From: Chrysoporthe austroafricana
Lineage: Eukaryota; Ascomycota; Sordariomycetes; Diaporthales; Cryphonectriaceae
DNA: 64,000 nt
Direction: 5' to 3'
Assembly: GCA_001051155.2 (NCBI GenBank)
Contig: JYIP02000007.1
Location: 3,846,342-3,910,341 of the forward strand
Part shown: piece by piece, positions 58,595 through 64,000 of the stretch
Layout: the number at the start of each line of letters is the position of its first letter
Numbering within the stretch: the stretch's first letter is position 1
Notes under the pieces: model-generated
Database searches by the model: none
What the model saw: only the letters and a program-made list of their open reading frames with translations
What the model was told of the DNA's origin: nothing
Made by a program: the position numbers and the translations under genes

Positions 58595-59047
58595 TATTAT
58601 AACTTAACGCGAAATTAAGAATAGCGCAAAAGAAATATAGGAATAACTACTCAAATAACTTAATAGCAACCTTGCCGAAAGAGAAAAGTATACGTTAATT
58701 ATATAATTACGGGTTAAAGTTAAATAAGATAAGGATTATTAAATTATTAAGTAATCCAGTAAGCCAGATTTACTGGATTACTAAGTAAGCCAGTAATTTA
58801 AGAAAGAAGAGCTGGATATATAAGGATAGATTATTTATTAAATAAATTATTATAGCTTTTCAGTTGTAAATTTAAGTACTATTTGGACCTTATAGTATTT
58901 CCGAATAATAGCTTTATTAGCTTATAAACATTGCGATATTTCATTAATTGTATTTCCAGTATTCAAAGCTATACTTAATACTGCTTTTATTAATATAAAC
59001 TTCTTAACATTTCAATTTATCCTAAAATTATTGCAGCATTTATAACA
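58595..59047 (+). repeat. 3' LTR of B2 (453 bp)
   Basis: Starts TATTATAACTTAACGCG and ends GCATTTATAACA with an intact ACA terminus. U3 has AAGTAATCCAGTAAGCCAG repeats; a TATATAAG box is at 58817-58824. Followed by ATAAG (59048-59052), the right TSD. Confidence 0.92.
58817..58824 (+). promoter_or_regulatory. TATA box of B2 3' LTR
   Basis: TATATAAG after AGAGCTGGA; the same position and flanks as in the other A and B LTRs. Confidence 0.5.
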
Positions 59048-59052
59048 ATAAG

Positions 59053-59708
59053 AAGCATTTAATAAGATTAAAAAACGGGTTATATTAAAACTTATATTTT
59101 ATAAAGCAGATTCAAATAAGCTATTTGAAGTCGAAATCGATATATCGGATTATGCATTCGGAAAATAATTTAATTAACGAGATAACCAAGAATGCCTTAA
59201 AATTATAAGCAACTTCTCAAAGAAATTAAACGGCTTAGAACTCAATTATAATATTCCGGATAAGGAATTAATAGCGATTGTAAAAGCATTCGAAAAATAA
59301 TAGCATTATTTAATAAGAACCAAATATTAAATTATAATACATTCCGATTATAAGGATTTAATAACGTTTATAATGATAAAAATCCTGAATAGATAGCAAG
59401 TTAAATAGGCGGAATTCCTTTTATAATTCGATTTAAAAATTATTTATTATAAAGGATCCAAAAACGGCAAAGCAAATACGCTTAGCAAACGGTTAAATTA
59501 TTAAAATATAAAACTTAAAGAATTTCAAAATATCTTTTAGCAAAATAAAAATAGCAACTTTATAAATAAAACTAAAAAGCTTAATACGATTATTAAAATT
59601 TCTAATAACGAAAAGAAGCCAGAAAATATAATCCCTGAAAAATAAAATAAATATATTAAAATTATATATAGTATATTAGCATACGAATATTAAGGAATTA
59701 AAGCTATA
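59053..59708 (+). pseudogene. RNase H and integrase start (B1, after B2)
   Basis: B1 continues from 6307: EAFNKIKKRVILKPILYKAD, then FEVEIDISDYAFGK, SNFSKKLNGLELNYNIPDKE, IAIVKAFEK and IIIHSDYKDLITF. This is RNase H with its Asp/Glu residues largely kept. After VKQAEFLLQFDLKIIYYKGS and NGKANTLSKRL it runs into the integrase N-terminal linker (SILAYEYQGIKAI) and is cut at 59708 by B4. Confidence 0.85.
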
Positions 59709-60147
59709 TATTATAAACGCTATAATAATTCTAAAATAAACTATAAGGTTAAAGGGTTTATGCTAACAAAATCGATATTAAATATAACTTTAATTATTGG
59801 AAACTTATTTACAAATATTCGCAATATTTATAAGCTAATATAGCTATTACTTGAAAGTATAATAGAGTTTAAGTAATATTTAGGTTTACGATTGAAAAGC
59901 TATAATAATTTACTTAATAAGTATTTTATTCTTATATATTTATCTTTTCAGTTCTGAATTACTGGCTTATTAAATAATCCGGTAATCCTAGCTTACTGGA
60001 TTGCTTAATAATTTAGTAATCCTTATCTTACTTAACCCTAACCCTGGGTTAATGCTTATAGGAATTCCTTTAAATAAGGATAGAAATAGGGCGCTTAACT
60101 ATTAATTCTCCGCTTTTATAACCTTAATTTCTTATTAAATTATAATA
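59709..60147 (-). repeat. 3' LTR of B4 (439 bp)
   Basis: Plus-strand ends TATTATAAACGCTATAAT and TTAAATTATAATA, the reverse complement of the Gyp-B LTR ends. Contains GGTAATCC/TTACTGGATT repeats and CCCTAACCCT in U3. The next bases TTATCCTTTTCTTATTA give a purine tract in element sense. Confidence 0.87.
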
Positions 60148-60249
60148 TTATCCTTTTCTTATTAATTATTATCCCTAACAATTTTCTGTAAGAATCTTTA
60201 TTTATAACGGTTCTGTAATCTTTCTTTCTTAATCGGAATATCGGGTAGA

Positions 60250-60834
60250 ATGCAAAAAACTCGTTTTATTCGTTCGATTAAAACTTAATATCGCGATTCC
60301 CTTTTAAAAGCGGTTTTGCAATACGCTATACAAATGCCTTTTTGCTCGTTTTGCAAGGGTTATAATATTTTTAATTATTAGGTTTCGGAAAACGATTTCT
60401 TTTGTTATTCGGAATATATGCGGCTTAACCGTTCTCAGTACGATATTTTAAGAATTACCTCAAATAAGCTTCGCAAAATAGCTTATTAATATTAGAAGCT
60501 GGAAAAGGAATTAAAAGCCGTAAAAGAGAAGATATTTCGCTTATATCGATAGAAATGCATATAATATAAGAAGATAATATAAGCTATTTGTCGGGATATC
60601 GATAATATCGAAAAATTAAAGCGGCTAGAAACGGAAAAGGCTGAAAAGGAATGTTATTAAGCCGAAACTGAATATCGTGCTTTAAAAGCTTCAATTCCTA
60701 AAAGTCTTCTCTTTAAGAATTTTGATTTGAATACTGCTTTATAGCAATTTTATCCTAATATTAACTGGTCCGTTATTAATTTATTTGCGGGATATAGGAT
60801 TATATCGAGTCTTTCTAATTATTCTTCTAATTAG
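60250..60834 (+). pseudogene. Antisense Cys-rich ORF of Gyp-B (B4 copy)
   Basis: A plus-strand frame of 195 codons from ATG 60250 to TAG 60832-60834, the same length and stop context as in B2. Reads MQKTRFIRSIKT, SLLKAVLQYAIQMPFCSFCK, then YSEYMRLNRSQYDI (Cys to Tyr). A charged middle follows (KLEKELKAVKEKIFRLYR, LKRLETEKAEKECYQAETEY), then IPKSLLFKNFDLNTAL and FYPNINWSVINLFAGYR. Internal stops are TAA/TAG at Gln positions. Between chromodomain and 3' LTR, opposite to pol. Confidence 0.7.
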
Positions 60835-62170
60835 CTAATTAATTATCTTTCCTAGTATTTCTTAAATGCTTATTATGCATTATTTAGATTGCTAATTAGT
60901 TCTTAACTATTCTTGCTTAAATAGTATTTTTTCTATTTGATTAAGTATTTTTTGTATTTAATTAGTTCTTAATATTTGAAGATCCGTTCGATTTCGTATT
61001 CCGGGTTATTGGTTTCGATTTGTATAGATTTATCCGTTTTGATTATATTAAATATTAATTCGAAAAGCGAAATGTAAAATATTAAATGGAATCTTATTTT
61101 ATAAGATAATGCAAGTTCAAAATTAATATTTGAAATTTTCCTTAGAATTCTAAATAAGCTAAATTTCTTATAATTTAATAAGTAAAAAGGTTTTATTATT
61201 CTAATATAATCTTTTCGTTAAATAAAATAAATTTTATCCTTTTTTTATAGGATTGATTTTTTAATCTTTTTGAAATTAGTATATTTCGTTATTTTTTCTT
61301 ATATAAATTTTAATTCTTTCTGAAATTCTTTTTGGATTTTCTTGATTTTCCGGATTTGTTTTTCTACTGCTTTTGCATTTGCTTCTAGTAATTCGTCGTA
61401 ATAGGCTATCGGATTATAGCTATAGAATGCGTAAAACGGTAATTCTTTCATTATATTCGTATTTGCGCTATTATATACGAATTATATTAATAATAGCAAA
61501 TTAATTTAATTATTTTATTTGTAATTCATATAATATTATAAGTATTATTTAACGATTTGGTTCGTTCGTTCTATCTATTTATTCGTTTGCGAATAGAATG
61601 CTATAAATATTTTTTGTTATATTCTGAATAATTTTATAAGCGAAAACCAAAAATTTAATATAAACTTTCTGTTTCTATTAGAAATAATTTCTTTAAGCAT
61701 GCTATAATTAGCTATAACTGTTTTAAAAAAGGTATATGCGAGATTTTCTGCTATGCTGCTTTCTTTATATAAAAAGAAATAAACGTATTTGCTTAATTTA
61801 TAAACTATTATTAAAATGCTATCGTATTATATTTTAATTAAGGGTTTTCGTAAAAGGAATAGCTTAATAATAAAATCCTAGCTAATAGATTGCCAAATTG
61901 CTTCCGGGATAAGGAACGGTTAGAGCAATTTATAAGGCTTATAATATTCGATTTTGTTTTTCTTATAGCTATTGCATTTTCGTAAGATTATTTCAATCCT
62001 TTTTCTTAATCTTAAAAAATTCTAGTATTTTTTAATTCTTTCATATATAGCTCTAATTCCTTAATAGCTATATGCGAGTGCATTATATATATTTCTGATA
62101 TATTTATTCTGTTTTTCCGGAATTATATTTTCTGGTTTCTTTCTATTATTGAAAATTCTGATAATCGTAT
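60835..62170 (-). pseudogene. Integrase and chromodomain (B4)
   Basis: Minus-strand: zinc-binding region (about 62000-62170), core with DSILIIVYKLSKYVYF and EIISNRNRKFILN blocks (about 61640-61860), and a connecting stretch (YNPIAYYDELLEANAKAVEK, 61370-61440). The tail is at about 61060-61260. A chromodomain at about 60860-61010 reads YEIERIFKYQ, KKYLIK*KKYYLSKNSQE and LISNLNNA. Catalytic Asp partly Asn. Confidence 0.82.
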
Positions 62171-62199
62171 TAAGTTCCCTAGCTTTATTTACAAAATTG

Positions 62200-63570
62200 C
62201 TATCCTTATTTTGTTAGAAGATATTTTGGAATTCTTTAAGTTTTATATTCCGGTAATTTAATTATTTATTAAATGCATTTGCTTTGCTATTTTCGGATTT
62301 TTTATAATAAATAATCTTTAAATTAAATTGTAAGAAGAATTTTGCTTATTTAATTTATTATTTATTTAAGATTTTTATTATTATAAATATTATTAGATTT
62401 TTATAATTAAAATATACTATAATTTAATATTTAATTCCAATTAAATAGTATTGCTATTTTTCGAATGCTTTTATAATTGCTATTAATTCTTTATCTGGAA
62501 TGCTATAATTAAGTTCTAAGCTGTTTAATTTTTTTGAAAAGTTATTTACGATTCTAAAGCGTCTTTAATTATTTCGTTAGCCGAATTATCTTCCAAATAC
62601 GTAATCCGATATACCGGATTCGATTTCAAATAGCTTATTTATATCTGCTTTGCAAAATATAAGTTTTAATATAATTCGTTTCTTAATTTTATTGAATGCT
62701 TTTTATGCTTTTTGCATCTATTCGAACTTCCGATCTTTTTTCGTAAAATCCGTAAAAAAGCATACGATTCTATTATAATCTCGAATGAATTATCGGTAAA
62801 AATTAATATAGCCGAAAAATGCTCTGATTTCCTTAATTTTTTCTAATATAAGCTATTCTTTTATTGCTTGAACTTTATTTTTTTATATATTAATTTTGCT
62901 TAATTCTATTATATAACCGAAATAATTAATTTTCTGCTAATAGAAATAGCATTTATTTAATTCGATTAAAAACTTATTATTTTGCAAAATCTAGAATATT
63001 TGCTATATATGCTATTTATATAATTTAAAGTTTTTTGAATAAATAAAGATATTATTAAAATAAACAATAATAGTAATATTTAAGTATTTGCAGAAAATAT
63101 CATTAATCATTTCTTGAAAAAATACAAATATATTAATTAGTCCGAAAAGTAAGATTATATATTCAAAATATCCGTAACGAATCTTAAATGCTATTTTCCA
63201 AATATCGTTTTCTTTAATTCAAATATAATAATATCTTTCTTTAAAATCGAATATAATAAATTAATTTATTCTTATTAATCGATCTTGCATTTCTCTTATT
63301 AATAATAAGGGATAGCAATTTTTAATCGTAATATCGTTAAGCTGCTAATAATTTATACAAAATTATAGTTTGCCGTTTTTCTTAAATATAAAGAGGATTG
63401 AATATTTTGCAAATAATCGCGACTTTCGTATATAACTTCTCTTTAAATTCTTATTAATATATTCCTTAAATGCTTCAAGCTTTGCTTAATCGAGCTTATA
63501 AATAGAATAATTCTGGAATTTCGTCTTTTCTTTTAATAGAATCTTATAATTAAAAGGGCCGTATTCTAAT
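62200..63570 (-). pseudogene. Reverse transcriptase and RNase H (B4)
   Basis: Minus-strand homologue of B1 5430-6250 and 59053-59500. RT shows FILYIFKKNGKLQ, INCYPLLL-like, YFEYIILLFGLINIFVFFQE and VYFNNIFIYS at 63037-63065, where the two catalytic Asp are Asn. RNase H includes KAFEK.QYYLIGIKY and ADNFEKKLN-like blocks. TAA/TAG stops throughout. Confidence 0.82.
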
Positions 63571-64000
63571 AAACCGGTATCAAATTTCCCTTGTTATAAT
63601 TTCTTGAATTCGTAATACTCTTTTAGTATATTCTCGAATTCGGATAATAGTCTTTCCTCGCTTTCTGAAATCTAAAAGAATAAAAAGTATTACTAAGCGT
63701 ATTTTATTTCATTTGCTTCCTATCGTTATTTTTAAGACTTAATCTCTAATAATTTCGGGTATTTGTCGTATATTAGTTTAAATTTTCGCCCGTAATCTTT
63801 CTATATTTATTATTTGAGAAGCAGTATTTCCTTATAATTCTATAATCTATATAGCTTTATAACATTTCGCGCTGGATTAGCTTTTTATTAACCGCTAATT
63901 GTTTGAATTTCTAATCTATCTTTAATTTGTATTTATAAGTTCGAAATATTCGTAATTTTTCCTTATTTTCTAGCAAGTCCGTTTGCTTTAAAAGTATATT
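63571..64000 (-). pseudogene. Protease-RT linker (B4, runs off window)
   Basis: Collinear with B1 about 4985-5430 in reverse orientation: KYNRLLPKFEKILKEYYEFK-like lead-in to RT and the NARK..VTNISNLQI segment. The active-site part of the protease lies beyond position 64000. Confidence 0.7.

Larger units (their letters stand above)
6308..59047 (+). mobile_element. Gyp-B copy B2, complete element carrying four nested insertions
   Basis: Two LTRs of identical length (453 bp) bound the element; both start TATTATAACTTAACGC, and the ends read GTTTATAATA and ATTTATAACA. Target duplication ATAAG lies on both sides. Removing A1, C2, D2, D3 and their TSDs leaves about 7341 bp with gag, protease, RT, RNase H, integrase, chromodomain and an antisense ORF in normal Gypsy order. 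The coding sense resumes exactly across each removed insertion. One interval (49820-51413) is inverted. Confidence 0.92.
1954..59708 (+). mobile_element. Gyp-B copy B1, Ty3/Gypsy chromovirus split by B2 and B4
   Basis: B1 starts with a 477-bp LTR, reads through gag, protease and reverse transcriptase to 6307, is interrupted by B2 (6308-59047), and resumes at 59053 in RNase H with the coding sense continuous across the join. The duplicated target ATAAG flanks B2 (6303-6307 and 59048-59052). At 59708 it is cut again by B4, inserted in the opposite orientation; CTATA at 59704-59708 is that insertion's left TSD candidate. The integrase end and 3' LTR of B1 must lie beyond the window. Only about 5.0 kb of B1 itself is present here. 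Confidence 0.88.
59709..64000 (-). mobile_element. Gyp-B copy B4, partial, inserted in B1
   Basis: A minus-strand Gyp-B from its 3' LTR (59709-60147) through antisense ORF, chromodomain, integrase, RNase H and RT into the protease-RT linker at the window end; gag and the 5' LTR lie beyond. Left flank CTATA should be duplicated on the far side. It splits B1 at the start of integrase and lies in inverted orientation 660 bp from the end of B2. Confidence 0.88.

Noticed and set aside
60034..60046. CCCTAACCCT, telomere-repeat-like
   Set aside because: Under two units, inside the U3 of a Gyp-B LTR; not a telomere or a healed chromosome end.
1..64000. Organellar, Plasmodium-like or bacterial origin suggested by high A+T
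   Set aside because: Nested Gypsy/Copia elements with chromodomains and RIP-type stops point to a filamentous ascomycete nuclear genome; no organellar or bacterial genes are seen.
1..64000. CRISPR array, tRNA, rRNA or host gene
   Set aside because: No spaced direct-repeat array, cloverleaf or non-transposon reading frame was found; the only tandem repeats are the LTR and leader arrays described.

Overview
The window is a fossil transposon nest from the nuclear genome of what is most likely a filamentous ascomycete (Pezizomycotina). I see no host gene, tRNA, rRNA or CRISPR array. Essentially every base belongs to a degenerate LTR retrotransposon. The DNA is strongly A+T-rich and full of TpA. 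Reading frames are broken almost only by TAA/TAG where Gln or Trp is expected, and repeat copies differ mainly by C/T and G/A transitions. This is the signature of repeat-induced point mutation (RIP). Short ORFs survive by chance, and most lie antisense to the real (dead) coding frames.

Four families can be told apart; the labels are mine. Gyp-A (LTR about 489-515 bp, about 7.4 kb) and Gyp-B (LTR 439-477 bp, about 7.3 kb) are related Ty3/Gypsy elements. Gyp-C (LTR 207 bp, 10.1-10.6 kb) is a larger Ty3/Gypsy element. All three have a chromodomain after the integrase, so they are chromoviruses. Cop-D (LTR 210-211 bp, about 5.7 kb) is a Ty1/Copia element with integrase before reverse transcriptase.

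Layout, rebuilt from LTR ends and exact 5-bp target-site duplications (TSDs). 1-1680: 3' end of a plus-strand Gyp-A (A0), inserted in the LTR of a minus-strand A/B-like remnant (1681-1953). 1954: start of plus-strand Gyp-B copy B1, which reads to 6307, resumes at 59053 and is cut at 59708 by a minus-strand Gyp-B (B4) that runs off the window. B2, a complete plus-strand Gyp-B, sits inside B1 at 6308-59047 (TSD ATAAG). B2 contains four insertions: A1 (minus, 7146-24671, TSD AACGG), C2 (minus, 26967-43328, TSD AAAAT), D2 (minus, 44076-49819) and D3 (plus, 51414-57160). A1 contains C1 (plus, 7978-18091, TSD TATTG). C2 contains D1 (minus, 31261-36983, TSD GTAAT). Nesting is five levels deep at C1 (remnant > B1 > B2 > A1 > C1).

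Three things stand out. (1) D2 and D3 have mismatched flanks that match crosswise, and the 1594 bp of B2 between them is inverted, so the two inverted Copia copies recombined and flipped the interval. (2) Gyp-A and Gyp-B carry a roughly 195-codon antisense ORF between the chromodomain and the 3' LTR, with a conserved Cys-rich motif and a charged helical region. (3) Gyp-C carries an extra sense ORF of about 455 codons downstream of the chromodomain; codon-position differences between the two copies suggest it was once under protein-level selection. None of the genes here looks functional now.
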